Below are positions 21,084 through 31,844 of a DNA stretch of 64,000 bases, piece by piece; the first letter of the stretch is position 1; the number at the start of each line of letters is the position of its first letter. Location of the stretch: NCBI GenBank assembly GCA_004014935.1, contig CP025325.1, positions 1,054,001-1,118,000 of the forward strand, written 5' to 3'. Origin of the DNA: Saccharomycopsis malanga. Taxonomy: Eukaryota > Ascomycota > Saccharomycetes > Ascoideales > Saccharomycopsidaceae. Under the pieces are notes generated by a model. It saw only the letters and a program-made list of their open reading frames with translations, did not search any database and was not told where the DNA came from. The position numbers and the translations under genes are program-made.

Positions 21084-21995
21084 ATGTCATCTCGGGTGAC
21101 TTTGCAAAGATATATTTTATCGAAAGAGTTTACCAAGTACTTTAATGATTGGATTGTGGTTGTAGTGCTTGTAGTTGAGGTGGCGCTTATTGGAGAGAGA
21201 ACCAAACCGTTTGAGCGAGAGTTTGTTCTAAATGATCCATCAATTCAGCATCCGTATGCTGAGCACGAGCGAGTTTCTGCTGTGAATTGTTTATTGATTT
21301 CGGTTCTAGTGCCTCTTTTCACGATAGCGGTGACTTTGGTGGCAATGCACGGCCGCAATTTTGCCAGCAGCAAAGAAAAGTTCACGTATCATTTGCATTT
21401 GATAAATCTTTCTGTTTTAGGGCTTTTTCTCTCAATCGCTTTAAACGGAATGGTCACTGATTTGCTCAAGAACTGGATATCACGTCCTCGTCCTGACTTT
21501 ATTGCTCGTTGTGGTCCTAAGGTGCCTCCTAAGAGCGGAAAAGGATCTTTTGATTTGACCAAAAACTACAATCTCAGTATCTGTTCTGCCCCAATGGGCG
21601 AGGCAGTCCTCTTTGAAGGGCTTCGGTCGTGTCCCTCGGGCCATTCTTCCACATCTTACAGCGGTCTCTTGTATTTGTCTCTTTGGCTAGCTGGCCAGCT
21701 TCGTGTCTTCAAACCAGGAGTACCAGTATGGAAATTGCTTGTGGCCACAGTGCCTACGTTTATAGCTACATATATTGCCGTAAGCAGAACCCAGGATTAC
21801 AGACACCATTTTGGCGACATCTTGCTAGGCGGTTGTATAGGGTCTTTTATTGCTGTTGTCATGTATTTCAAATATTTCAATTCGGTCTTCAACTTTGACA
21901 AGTGCCACTTGCCTCATGATACAGGCAATGCTGTCAACGAGGTCGCTCTGGATTTGGAACGTCGAGAAAACGGTGCCAGCTATTTGCCAGTTTGA
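21084..21995 (+). CDS. DPP1: Dpp1/Lpp1-type lipid phosphate phosphatase (PAP2)
   Basis: 303 residues, multi-pass membrane protein. The three PAP2 catalytic motifs are intact: K129NWISRPRP (KX6RP), P184SGH, and S234RTQDYRHHFGD with H241 and D245 (SRX5HX3D). Members dephosphorylate diacylglycerol pyrophosphate, phosphatidate and lysophosphatidate; yeast Dpp1 is in the vacuole membrane and Lpp1 in Golgi. Length (Dpp1 is 289 residues) fits either, and motif context slightly favours Dpp1. The first ATG directly follows an A-rich leader (AAAAAACAAAAAAG), a good yeast context. No introns. Confidence 0.88.
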   Translation: MSSRVTLQRYILSKEFTKYFNDWIVVVVLVVEVALIGERTKPFEREFVLNDPSIQHPYAEHERVSAVNCLLISVLVPLFTIAVTLVAMHGRNFASSKEKFTYHLHLINLSVLGLFLSIALNGMVTDLLKNWISRPRPDFIARCGPKVPPKSGKGSFDLTKNYNLSICSAPMGEAVLFEGLRSCPSGHSSTSYSGLLYLSLWLAGQLRVFKPGVPVWKLLVATVPTFIATYIAVSRTQDYRHHFGDILLGGCIGSFIAVVMYFKYFNSVFNFDKCHLPHDTGNAVNEVALDLERRENGASYLPV

Positions 21996-22101
21996 TTGCG
22001 ATTATTAAATGGCCATACGTCCAAATATAAATGTTAACATTTAAATTGAATATTCTTGTTTGATAAGGTGTTGTAGTTGAAGATTTGTACATTGTCTATG
22101 A

Positions 22102-22171
22102 TAAATTATGATTGGTAAATTATGATTGATAAATTATGATTGATAAATTATGATTGATAAATTATGATTGA
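22102..22171. repeat. 14-bp tandem repeat, five copies
   Basis: Five consecutive TAAATTATGATTGA units, the first with one change, just downstream of the phosphatase gene. Confidence 0.9.
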
Positions 22172-22335
22172 TAAAATATCGTTTGAACAACTAACCATTA
22201 CTTCCAATATTGCCCGACTTTTTATTTGGTATACCTAACATTTTCTTATTTACACATTAATATACCTACTGTTCATATATTTCTGATGATTTTTCGTCTT
22301 TGATCTTCCACTTTATTCCTACTGATGTTATACCC

Positions 22336-22387
22336 GTAACATTCAGTTATGATTTGCAATTGTAACATTCAGTTATGATTTGCAACT
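22336..22387. repeat. 26-bp tandem duplication
   Basis: GTAACATTCAGTTATGATTT plus six bases repeats twice with one difference. Recent duplication; no function evident. Confidence 0.9.
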
Positions 22388-23519
22388 GTGATCACAATCT
22401 ACAAGCTAATCATATAAATTAAAACTATAGTTCTCTACAGTGCAATTCTTAAGTTTTGGGAACATTTTGCCAATCGTTCATCTGTGAATGTTCATTTCTG
22501 AATGTAGAAAATATAAGACAAGTCTCAGATCAATTTTCAACAGAGTCAGAAATCAGCCTGATTTTGATAGCAAATTTCCTATTACAAATGCCGTTTTCTG
22601 CAAATTCCCAACGGCTTATGTTACCAGACGTTTCCATAACAGTGGTACTCAGACTACGTCGAAGCTTTAGTATAGATCAACCGGGCCAAGTTAAAACGGA
22701 CAGAACAAGTTGCTGATCCATAAAGACAATTTTGTTAGCGTGGTTTCAAGGCAGAATCATGGATACAAGGCCGGGGAAATCGGTCGTTATCTAAGCTTAA
22801 ATATATACTGATCTATCTACACTGCCTTTTACAATTGATTGATAAAACCTACTTTTGCATCTTGGCTAATTGAATACTAAAATAGCCAAAATCACACCTA
22901 GTATATCTATTACATAATCAAGTATATAATACGCTCACGTGACACATACTAATACGAGGCCATTTAGATAGATAGATTTGATAATAGCATTTAGCCTCAA
23001 AACGAAGCCTTATTTATGTGTTGATGACTGATCAGCAATGCGTTTTACAATGTCAAGTTGTTGTTGTCAACGACGAACGGTGTGTCTCAGAATTAGCCGG
23101 AGTCATATCAAGACTTTCTGACAACTTGCAATTCTTTTTATGGACACTTTTTTCAGGAAATGACTTTGACAAGGTCATTTAGCTGTAATTAAATTGCTTG
23201 TTGACAAACAATGGCTGGTAAGCTTTCCATTTCTGGGATTATGGAATAATTTCATCGCGTATTAGGAAATAACTAATCAAGATGTTCCTAATGTGGAGTC
23301 GCAAGTGTACCATTGCAATTCAATTAAACAAGTTTGTCATATCTGCAAATCATTAACCCAACCATAATTGACATAATAATCCAACGAAAGATACGGATTA
23401 GAAACAATATTTGGCTAACAAGTTGCTGTGCTGTCTGGAATGGTGTGAAATTGCCTATACTTTAGACCCGTCAGACTAAAAAAACGAAGCCTCGTTTATA
23501 CTATGCTGACAAGTTGGCG

Positions 23520-23970
23520 CCTGCATATACACATGCGTTAGTACGCATGCTTTGCGCTGCGTTACGTTGCGTTGCATGCGTACCAGAGGGCATCGTAGAT
23601 CGCGCATGTTGCATGCACATGCATTGCACAATACATAAAGACGCGGTGCTTTTTTTTGTCCATGCCATGCGTGTATCAGAACACTAGTACATTACATGTG
23701 CGGACTCCTCGGGGAGTCTCGTTAAGTATCACAAGAAAGCAGAAAGTGTTACTCTGTACTTGAAGTTGTATGGCAGGTTTTCAGAAAGAGCAGCGAAAAT
23801 ATAGAAGAAGAAGAAGAAGAAGAAGAAGAAAATAAGCAATGGTAGAGAAGCCCCGCAATATTACATACACACATACATGGTTCTTGTCTATAGTTGCTGT
23901 TTCGCGTCGGCTCTCCTTCTGCACGCTGTGCACTGCACGCTGCGCATGCATGCGCGTGGTTGCACGCATA
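23520..23970. promoter_or_regulatory. GCATGC-rich islands upstream of the kinase
   Basis: Two clusters stand out from AT-rich surroundings: 23520-23640 (many CATGCG/GCATGC/TGCATGCA words) and 23920-23970. The latter includes TGCGCATGCATGCGCGTG at 23941-23958, 18 bp of strict purine-pyrimidine alternation with a 14-bp palindromic centre. Similar words recur upstream of the genes at 41203 and 49546. The binding factor is unknown to me. Confidence 0.45.
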
Positions 23971-24306
23971 CTTTCCTCGACTCCTTGCAGCGAAAAATAA
24001 AAGTTTTATAAGTAAACAAACCTTAAGCAGTGCTTTGTTTTTGGGTTTTTCATAGTGTAAAAGTCTAGGGGGAAATTCAAAACTGGTTTTAATTTTTTGT
24101 TGATTTTTATTCTTCTCTATTTTTGTTTTATCAAAACAACTTTTCTACGGTCAGCAATTGGCGATTAGTAAAAACAGTGTTGAATATCATCAACAGTCGA
24201 AGCTAAATATACATATAATCGACATTTACAGCTAAATATACATATAACCAACAGTTAAAGCTAATTACATATATTCAAGGCATTTAGATAACTTGACTTG
24301 TGAAAA

Positions 24307-27300
24307 ATGACCCAAATGGCTGTTTATCCCAGCCAGACCTCGATTGCTTCTTCGTTGATATCATCGTCACACAATAATCATGGACGATATGCAAATCCGT
24401 ATCCGCACCAAAAAATAGGGCCCTGGAAGTTTGGGCCGGAATTGGGCAGAGGGTCTACTTCCAAGGTGATATTGGGAGTCCATGAGACCAGCGGGCAGGA
24501 GGCTGCTATCAAGATTGTCAATAAGAACCATTTGGATACGCAGGAGTTGGCTCCCCATGAGATTGATTCGGCCGGTTTGCCGTATGGGATTCAGCGGGAG
24601 ATTATCATAATGAAGCTTTTGAACAATCAGAACGTGCTAAAGCTATACGATGTGTACGAATCGAAGAATCATATATATCTTATAACGGAGTATGTTTCGA
24701 ACGGAGAATTGTTTGACTATCTTGTGTCTGTGGATCCGTTGCCAGAACAGCAGGCGGTGGCAGTTTTCTATGAATTGATCAATGGAGTTTTCTTTCTTCA
24801 CAACTGGGGAATTGTGCATCGCGATTTGAAGTTGGAGAACATTTTGATTGATCACCAGATGCATTTGAAGATTGCAGACTTTGGCATGGCAACGTTAGAG
24901 TTGCTCAAGTATTCGAACAGCACGTCTTGTCCAGCAGGAGCAGCAAAAACAACAACAGCAAAAACAACAACAGCAGCAGCAGCAGGCAAATGTAATGCAC
25001 CTAGTACTACCGGCACGACAAAGAAAGTGCCTGCATTTCTCTTAGAAACCAGCTGTGGATCTCCTCATTATGCTGCGCCAGAAGTGATTTCGGCACAGCC
25101 TTACAATGGTCTCAAATCAGACATGTGGTCCTGCGGCGTGATATTCTATGCCTTGTTGACAGGAAAGTTGCCTTTTGACGACGAGAATATCACCAACTTG
25201 TTGTTGAAAGTCAAGTCAGGTGTTTTCAGCATGCCCTCACATTTGTCTGCAGAAGCAAAAGAGTTGCTATCCAACTTGCTATGTCTAGATCCTCTGCACA
25301 GACTCGATGCAGATGGCGTGCTTAAATCCAACTTGTTTAGAAAACACAATCTCGGTTTCTATTCCACCGAAAAATCCCAGCATGAATACTATGCCAACAT
25401 GAATGTGTTCACCAACTCCATAAATCAGGACTTGATCAAGACAAACAACCAGAACCATCTCATCATCAACAATTACAACTTTAACAAGCGTATCCAGTCA
25501 AACCCGCGAAACGTAAACCCAAAGATCCTCGACCATCTCCAGATCTTGTACCATAACAAGAAAAACACCCAGGATATCGTAGAAAACTTGGTCAACAACA
25601 AGGTGAACATCGACAAGGTGTTCTATTCGCTTCTAGCCAGCTTTGGAAACGCATCTGGTCTGTTTTTGACCGACAGCACACGGGTGGAAAACGATTACCA
25701 CTCAGATTCAGACTTGGAAGAGTCTTATCCTGCCCAATTGCATCTCAACCGGCAGAAAATGACAAAGGCGTACTCCAACATTAGCATCATTGCATCCAGC
25801 GCCCATAAACGCAATGTATCGTTCAATAAGAAACTTCTCAACAAACCCCATTCTTTGTACAGAAGCGGCTCGGTCTACAGATATTCTAAAAACAACTTGA
25901 GAAGCCGTATGAAAGTAAGCAACAGTATATCCAGTCGTATGAAAGTAAGCAACAGCATAGCCAGTCGTATGAAATCAAACAATAGTATAGCCAGCCGTAT
26001 GAAAATAAGTAATAGTATAGCATCGTACAACGGATCGTTGAATCTCAGCCATTATTTGAATAATCCGCAACATCACGATTTCGAAGACGATGAAGAAGAG
26101 GAATTGGAATTTGAAGACGAACCTATCAATGTAGTGTCTCCTGGGGTTCCTGTGTTCAAGTTTGCAAAGTCAAATATCCAAGATTTGACCGCCAGTTACG
26201 AGAAACTCCAATTGCTGGCAGAACCGGCAAAGGACAACTTTGATTTCGAAGCTACCAACGACCAAATCAAACAGATCAACAAGACATTGTTGATGGAACG
26301 CATGAAACAAAAGGAGTTGGAGAAAGATATAGAATCAACTTTGAATTACAGCGTAAACTACAAGATCTCCCCAAAGAGAAATAAAAGATACAAAACCTCT
26401 TCGTTGATACCTAATGCAGACAATACCTATTACATAAAGAACCAGTCGCCTACCAAAGCAAAACACAGATCCAAGAAACCCCAATCTGAAATGAAGGAAT
26501 CAAAACATTCTAGAAAAAGTATGAAAAATTCCATTTCTAGAAAGAGTATAAAACCTACTCTTTCTTCAAAAATCATGGCTAGTTATGCTCATCCTAAAAA
26601 TGGATATCTTGACGAAATAACCACTGAAACAAAGTCCGAATTTGAAATGCTTTGCGATCAGTTCTTTGGCCGCAGCAACGAGGGCTTCCAAAGCATGTTT
26701 GGAGAGTCTTACATTGACCGCAAGGCAAGAGAAGCTAAAGAAAAAAGGGACAAATTGATCCAAGAACAGAAATTGGAACAAAAAAGATTGGAACAAAAAA
26801 AATTGAAAGAAAAAAATGATCAATTGACACTTGAAGATGTTAAACTGCTAGCTAATAACCAGTCTTTGGGTTTGTTAACTCATAAAGGCCCTGTATCCCG
26901 TTTGGATCCTGGCTTAAGAGTAGCCAATTTCGATAAAGATGCCGTGATTGCCACTGCCACAGTTGCTGCTGTCAATAAAAACAAGCCACGTAAAAGCAGT
27001 AAAGCCAGTAGAATGACTCCTTCTTCGTTCCAGAGCTCCAACGAGTCATTAATATTCACGCCTTCCAACGATATATTTGAGCCTACTGATTTGTCAGCTT
27101 CTGCTAATGCTGCTTCGCTAGATTCCAAGTCAGTGCGCAATTTCAGTGCCTTGACAGAAGCAGACTATTACGACCTATACAGCAAGCCAGAACAAACCCC
27201 ACAATTGCTTTCGGTTGCCAAGATACGAAAGGCGAAACGTAACTCGAGCAGAAAATCGTCCAGATTGCAGGAGATTGTGTATGATGATGCAAACCATACA

Positions 27301-28272
27301 TATGTTGAGGAAAGCACCGAGGACTTGGAACACGACTTTGAGTTCGTGACACCAACCAGCAACAGTGCCAAAGACACAGAAGACGACTTGTGCAACGTGG
27401 GCGATTCAACAAAGGATCTTGTCCGCAGAACTCTCAACTGCGAGGTGAATTACAAAGATTATTACAAACATTCGGTGCCGGAAATCACCGATGCATCCAA
27501 AAGCCCCTTTTACCAGAAACAGAGCCGGTTGGAGCCTCCATTGAACCCTCTCATGCAGAGAATCCTCAAGGAGGAAATCCCCCATAGCGATTCACAGGCA
27601 GCAATGCAAGCTGCTGCTGCAGAATTGAGCAAAAAAACCGGTAACGTGAAAATCTTTGTAGATTTGTCCAATAGTAATGATTCTTCCTGCAACCTTATCA
27701 CAAATGGAGTCCCTGGAAGCTCTAGAAACCTTGCTCTCATGTCCAACGGAGGTCATGTCTCCAAACGGCCTGTTCCTGTGAACATGGACACCAAACCAGC
27801 GAGAAACAGCTCCTTATTCAGAAAATTGTCATTTGCTAATAGAAAAAAACCACTGCAACCTGAAAAAGCAGCAGAAAAACCTGTGCTTGCCACCATCAAG
27901 GAATCAGAGCCAAAAACCGCTGCAAGACTCTCTAGCTACGAAACCAACAAAAACAAAAACAAAGAGTTGCTCTTGACTTTGTCCAAAACCCAGGCTCTTG
28001 TAGCCATCAAGTCTCTTTTGGTGAACTGGAAAAAATATGGAATCAGAGACGTCAAGGTCAAAGACAACGTCATCTCTGGAGGAATCAAAAACAGCAACGG
28101 CAAGGTGTTTTTGAAAAAGATTTCCTCTACTACCGGCTTCAAAATATTCGTTTACGAACACCCGAACGGCTCCAAGTTGGAATTACAAAAAATTAAAGGC
28201 TCTGCCAGTATTTTCGACAAGTTTTTAGTTGAAATCCAGAAAGCTTTGGCCAAAGAAGACGTGTTGGTGTAA
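24307..28272 (+). CDS. GIN4: Nim1-family septin-associated kinase (Gin4/Kcc4/Hsl1 type)
   Basis: 1321 residues. The kinase domain starts at about 36 (IGPWKFGPELGRGSTSKVIL). Catalytic motifs are intact: AAIKIVNK, IVHRDLKLEN, D191FG and SCGSPHYAAPE (APE 257-259). Between DFG and APE lie 66 residues instead of the usual 20 or so; the extra Ala/Thr/Lys-rich low-complexity block is at about 199-244. A long disordered middle contains four tandem units of SRMKVSNSIA type (residues about 535-576) and a charged coiled segment (about 801-840, DRKAREAKEKRDKLIQEQKL). The C-terminal ~95 residues (from ALVAIKSLLVNWKKYGIRDV) match the membrane-binding KA1 domain of this family. Such kinases organise septins at the bud neck and signal to Swe1. 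Sequence around the ATP loop is closest in my reading to Gin4; Hsl1 is the alternative. Confidence 0.87.
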   Translation: MTQMAVYPSQTSIASSLISSSHNNHGRYANPYPHQKIGPWKFGPELGRGSTSKVILGVHETSGQEAAIKIVNKNHLDTQELAPHEIDSAGLPYGIQREIIIMKLLNNQNVLKLYDVYESKNHIYLITEYVSNGELFDYLVSVDPLPEQQAVAVFYELINGVFFLHNWGIVHRDLKLENILIDHQMHLKIADFGMATLELLKYSNSTSCPAGAAKTTTAKTTTAAAAGKCNAPSTTGTTKKVPAFLLETSCGSPHYAAPEVISAQPYNGLKSDMWSCGVIFYALLTGKLPFDDENITNLLLKVKSGVFSMPSHLSAEAKELLSNLLCLDPLHRLDADGVLKSNLFRKHNLGFYSTEKSQHEYYANMNVFTNSINQDLIKTNNQNHLIINNYNFNKRIQSNPRNVNPKILDHLQILYHNKKNTQDIVENLVNNKVNIDKVFYSLLASFGNASGLFLTDSTRVENDYHSDSDLEESYPAQLHLNRQKMTKAYSNISIIASSAHKRNVSFNKKLLNKPHSLYRSGSVYRYSKNNLRSRMKVSNSISSRMKVSNSIASRMKSNNSIASRMKISNSIASYNGSLNLSHYLNNPQHHDFEDDEEEELEFEDEPINVVSPGVPVFKFAKSNIQDLTASYEKLQLLAEPAKDNFDFEATNDQIKQINKTLLMERMKQKELEKDIESTLNYSVNYKISPKRNKRYKTSSLIPNADNTYYIKNQSPTKAKHRSKKPQSEMKESKHSRKSMKNSISRKSIKPTLSSKIMASYAHPKNGYLDEITTETKSEFEMLCDQFFGRSNEGFQSMFGESYIDRKAREAKEKRDKLIQEQKLEQKRLEQKKLKEKNDQLTLEDVKLLANNQSLGLLTHKGPVSRLDPGLRVANFDKDAVIATATVAAVNKNKPRKSSKASRMTPSSFQSSNESLIFTPSNDIFEPTDLSASANAASLDSKSVRNFSALTEADYYDLYSKPEQTPQLLSVAKIRKAKRNSSRKSSRLQEIVYDDANHTYVEESTEDLEHDFEFVTPTSNSAKDTEDDLCNVGDSTKDLVRRTLNCEVNYKDYYKHSVPEITDASKSPFYQKQSRLEPPLNPLMQRILKEEIPHSDSQAAMQAAAAELSKKTGNVKIFVDLSNSNDSSCNLITNGVPGSSRNLALMSNGGHVSKRPVPVNMDTKPARNSSLFRKLSFANRKKPLQPEKAAEKPVLATIKESEPKTAARLSSYETNKNKNKELLLTLSKTQALVAIKSLLVNWKKYGIRDVKVKDNVISGGIKNSNGKVFLKKISSTTGFKIFVYEHPNGSKLELQKIKGSASIFDKFLVEIQKALAKEDVLV

Positions 28273-30379
28273 ATTGTTTTGTGCTTTGCTCTCCAGAATG
28301 TATCATATGATTGCTTTTCTTTATATAAACTAATATGAATTTGCTTTGTTTAATATTGATTTCTATATTCAACCCCAACGGGTATTAATAGCTTGTTCGC
28401 TCTCTTAATAACTTGCTTTTCTTTTAATAAATAAGTAGAAATTTGTTTCAGTTAAATCATCTGTATTCTGGGGCAAGTATTTTAGTGAATGTTATTCGTA
28501 TGTTTGTTCTTTCTACGATATTCTATTATTGAGGATAAAGTCTTACGGTTTGGTGTACTACCTACATTTGGTTACAATATTTTACTTTGCTTGTTGGCTT
28601 TCCTTGCTTTCATTCAACCACTTCTTATTCACCTATCGGCAGATACTCAGTCCTTATCCATTGTTTTATTCTTCTACTTTCTCCATTTTTTAAACTTGCA
28701 CTCAATTCTTTTTATATAGCCAGTTTTTATCTGTATCTATATGCATGCGCATTACGCTGCAGGAATCGGTACGCATCATACCTATAATGCAATTTCTTAC
28801 AGTTTACCCTAGTGAGTAATCCCCTTATTGTGGTATATACATAAAATTGTATATTAGGTCAGGCTTTTATTTGTAGTTTCGATATTTCCCAGATATTTAT
28901 TTATGCACTATGTTCGCTCCCCCGTAAAAATGCAGCACAGTATGCACATAAACACCTGAACATTACATTATGACTTCCTTACACCACTTTTGATCCATCC
29001 AGGTTGATAAACCATGGATTCTAATCAATGGGATGATTGATATGAAGAAACAGAGCGCAATCAAATAGTTGATTGATCTGTCAGATGGCAAATAATCACT
29101 GCCTCTGCATTTTGGGGTGTATTAGAGATGTGTAGCTTTTTACTTCTATGCGACTTTTTTACATACTATCAAGGATAACTATGGTTTATATCCAGGAATA
29201 GATAGTTTGTGTTCTTTACTGTAATTAATTAAACTTGTTAGAATTTCGCACGGGTACCTTAGGCTGTTTAAAATTTGCTATTCTGAACTATTGTTAGTTG
29301 TACTGAAAAGCTTAATCTAAAGAAGTCCACTGTTTCCAACGAATATCAGCTTAGCAGTAGTGTCTAGAATCTGCAAAGACGTTTCAGATATCATAGAATA
29401 AACACTAGTGGAAGATGTGTATAAATGGCGCTATATCAAATGCAAACTGATTACTGTAAGAGCTGAAATCCCTCAAGTAAGACAAAAATTGCCTTATGTT
29501 TGTAGATAGTGATATTAGACAATCCCGGGCCAAGTCAGATGGTAAACTGGGTATAAAAGGTGGGGGTACAGTCTAATGACACAACCGTATATGATGTGAT
29601 AAACAATACGAGAGCTCTTTATCAAGACGTAGCAAACTTGAGGTTGTATTTAGAATTTGTGAGATTGGCATTTTTTGTGGGGAAGAACAACTGTGATTTG
29701 CCAGGGTGTTGGACATAAACTTACGAGAAGTTTAATATTAGATCTTGCAGTTGGAGAATAACTTGAAAAGGTATATATTTGGTTGATGTGAAACACCTAT
29801 TCAATCCAACAGGTTTGACTCAAGTTATACGATCCAGCTCACCCACGTAGTTGTTACAAAATAGTAGTCTATCTTATCTGGGGTACGATGGAAGCTCCGG
29901 GGAAAGATGTGTAGATCATCATCTTACCAGCTGTCATGCTAAACTTTAATTTGGATATTGATCTACCGCCATAGTCTGACAGGGCAGGGGTTTGCCAATC
30001 ATTCGAGGGATATTCCATTATACTGTCTAAATGCTCTAATTTCCTATTGTATATAGGATTTTTGATGTTAGCGCAGATGTTGACTTGACTTTTCATTGAT
30101 TGGATGAAAGGAACCCCAGAAAGCAAACTCAACCTGGCGAATCAAACAAAATCACCTTTTAAAGTTTATTATTATTCTGTTAAAGTTCTAACGTAGGGTC
30201 AAGTTTTATCTACTTTGGATTATTTGCTGTTTGTAGTTCGACTCGGAGCTTCTCCAAGACATTTATATAAAGAGACTTTTAAATCTTGTCTTTTTCTACT
30301 GCGTTTATTTATTCCTATTAAATTCAATATAATATCCATTTTATTTCAGATATTCCTATAAAAACTTAACATTTCAAAC
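28273..30379. other. 2.1-kb gene-free interval
   Basis: AT-rich; the left 400 bp are kinase 3' sequence. A copia-like fossil may lie at 29869-30132. The right 150 bp are the promoter of the spliced Cys-rich gene, with TATATAAAG at about 30263. Confidence 0.5.
29869..30132 (-). mobile_element. possible copia-like RNase H fossil
   Basis: An 87-residue frame contains PALSDYGGRSISKLKFSMTA, reminiscent of the D-Y-x-G and S-T-x-G part of copia RNase H. It is an isolated, broken old fragment with no LTRs seen. Weak evidence. Confidence 0.28.
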
Positions 30380-30792
30380 ATGTGTCTTGCAACAGTCTGT
30401 TCTTTATGCCGTATGTATTTCTAATTTTAGCAAATATTCAACATACTAACGTGCTTTTAGATAAGAAAAGCTGGTCTTCCTGTGCTGATCCTCAGGATGA
30501 ACATATAGTTGAGGCCATGGGATCCACTCCAAGAAAATATTGGTGTGATTGTGAAAACGTCATTTTGGACAATAGCTCAGAATTTCCCCCAAGGGCTGGC
30601 ACTGGCCATAGAAGGGCTTCTGTTTTAACCATTGCCACTATCAACTCTTCAAGTGAAGATGTTTCCAATAAACTTGACGACGAAATAGTTCTCACTAAAC
30701 AAATCAATATCATCCCAGGTGTCTTGGAAACCAGTACAAAAACCGTTTTACCTCATGAAATCCATTACCAAGCAGAAGCAGGTATTGTTTGA
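30380..30792 (+). CDS. spliced Cys-rich small fungal protein
   Basis: Two exons, 30380-30410 and 30461-30792, give 120 residues. The 50-nt intron has textbook signals: GTATGT, TACTAAC (30444-30450) and TTTTAG. Splicing creates the N-terminus MCLATVCSLCHKKSWSSC, followed by HIVEAMGSTPRKYWCDCEN. This C-x4-C-x2-C ... SW-x2-C ... H ... WCxC pattern matches a widespread, uncharacterised fungal family usually starting MC..xTC..C.K.SW.GCG.HI. The cysteines suggest a small metal-binding domain. The C-terminal ~75 residues are polar and less conserved. Without the intron the frame would start at a hydrophobic stretch that mimics a signal peptide, so unspliced annotation would mislead. Function unknown. 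Confidence 0.78.
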
Positions 30793-31170
30793 TTCTTTCT
30801 CGTGTTCAGATGCTCTTAGGTTTGCTACCCAAACCACAATGTATATAGTTCAAATTTTACGTTTATGTTGAAACCCGGAAATAAATATATTAAATTGTAG
30901 ACCAGCTACCGAAGAAAAGAAAACAAAACGTGAAATCATGAAGAAAGGCATAATTCGGCCGTAAATATTATACAAAGCTATAATGTAGCTTGCTAGTAGA
31001 AACAAGGTTCCCTGATGGTTCAGAGAAAAGAGAATATGAAATGATTCAAATAAAACATTATTCACTTGAAAGTATGATGAACTGTTTTCTCGTTAACAGC
31101 AAAAAGCAGCCGAATGATAGATGAATAGTGGAAAGTTGACTCTGTTGTTTTCGAGATTATGATGATAGAC

Positions 31171-31296
31171 TCATAATTCGTCGAATAAAGCTCTTCTTTG
31201 AAGCATTACTTCTTGGACATTTACTGGGATAGGAGCAGCAGTAACAGAGGCAGCCAAAGCCAAAACAATAGTAGAGACAACAGTAGAGAATTGCAT
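31171..31296 (-). CDS. secreted micropeptide precursor 1 (41 aa)
   Basis: 41 residues, too short for ordinary gene calling. MQFSTVVSTIVLALAASVTA is a near-ideal signal peptide, cut before or after A21. The core APIPVNVQEVMLQ is shared with the precursors at 33538 and 34662. A dibasic RR at residues 34-35 separates it from the tail ALFDEL. A TATA element (TATATAA on the minus strand, about 31443-31448) lies about 150 bp upstream. The leader contains a 32-bp tandem duplication (31345-31408). Conservation of the signal and core among three copies with synonymous differences indicates real genes. Role unknown; the layout recalls peptide-hormone precursors. Confidence 0.72.
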   Translation of the reverse strand: MQFSTVVSTIVLALAASVTAAPIPVNVQEVMLQRRALFDEL

Positions 31297-31344
31297 TTTG
31301 CTAATGGTTATTAAAAGGTTTGTACTGAGATAAGCTGGAATGAA

Positions 31345-31408
31345 AAGTTGATTGTGTTATTAATGATGGTAAGAAGAAGTTGATTGTGTTAATAATGATG
31401 GAAAGAAA
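31345..31408. repeat. 32-bp tandem duplication in the leader of precursor 1
   Basis: Two copies of AAGTTGATTGTGTTA(T/A)TAATGATGG(T/A)AAGAA(G/A) type lie between the TATA element and the start codon of the 41-aa precursor. Confidence 0.85.
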
Positions 31409-31844
31409 AAGTTGAATTAATTTTTAGAAATATACAGCTGATTATATACAGTTTTTTAAGAACTAAATACAATTTAACACATTCCCATCTATGTTGACTT
31501 TTTTTATTTTCTATGGCTTTAGATACGGCAAGTCATCTTTTGTCTCTATGCACATTAATCCCTACATGACCATTACAGATGCCTCGAATTTCCCCCTACG
31601 GAAAGCCCTGTGATCAAAATAGAAACATAGTGCCTTGTTTAGCTGCTGAGGCTTTTCAAGGCAAAAATGTGTAATGCCTTTGAATTACCGACTTTAGTAT
31701 GGTAAACGGTATAATGACAGATACATATACAACTGTTTGATGGTAACAGCACGTTTATGCAAGAATCACATTGGTGTGCTTCCAACATGCATAAATTCTG
31801 CAGCCCGGAATGGAATTTTCAAAATTGATTATACTATTAGTTTA

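Larger units (their letters stand above)
21996..24306. other. 2.3-kb intergenic region, tandem repeats and TGCATGC islands
   Basis: No gene is seen. It holds a 14-bp repeat, a 26-bp duplication, two GCATGC-rich islands (23520-23640 and 23920-23970) and a GAA run (about 23803-23828). The last several hundred bp form the promoter of the Gin4-type kinase. Confidence 0.55.

Noticed and set aside
22456-22716. 86-codon plus-strand ORF
   Set aside because: No family resemblance, overlaps another short frame, and lies among simple repeats between two well-defined genes.
30382-30460. signal-peptide-like start (FFMPYVFLILANIQHTNVLL) of the unspliced frame
   Set aside because: These residues are translated intron; canonical GTATGT/TACTAAC/TAG signals and the restored Cys-rich family start argue for splicing.
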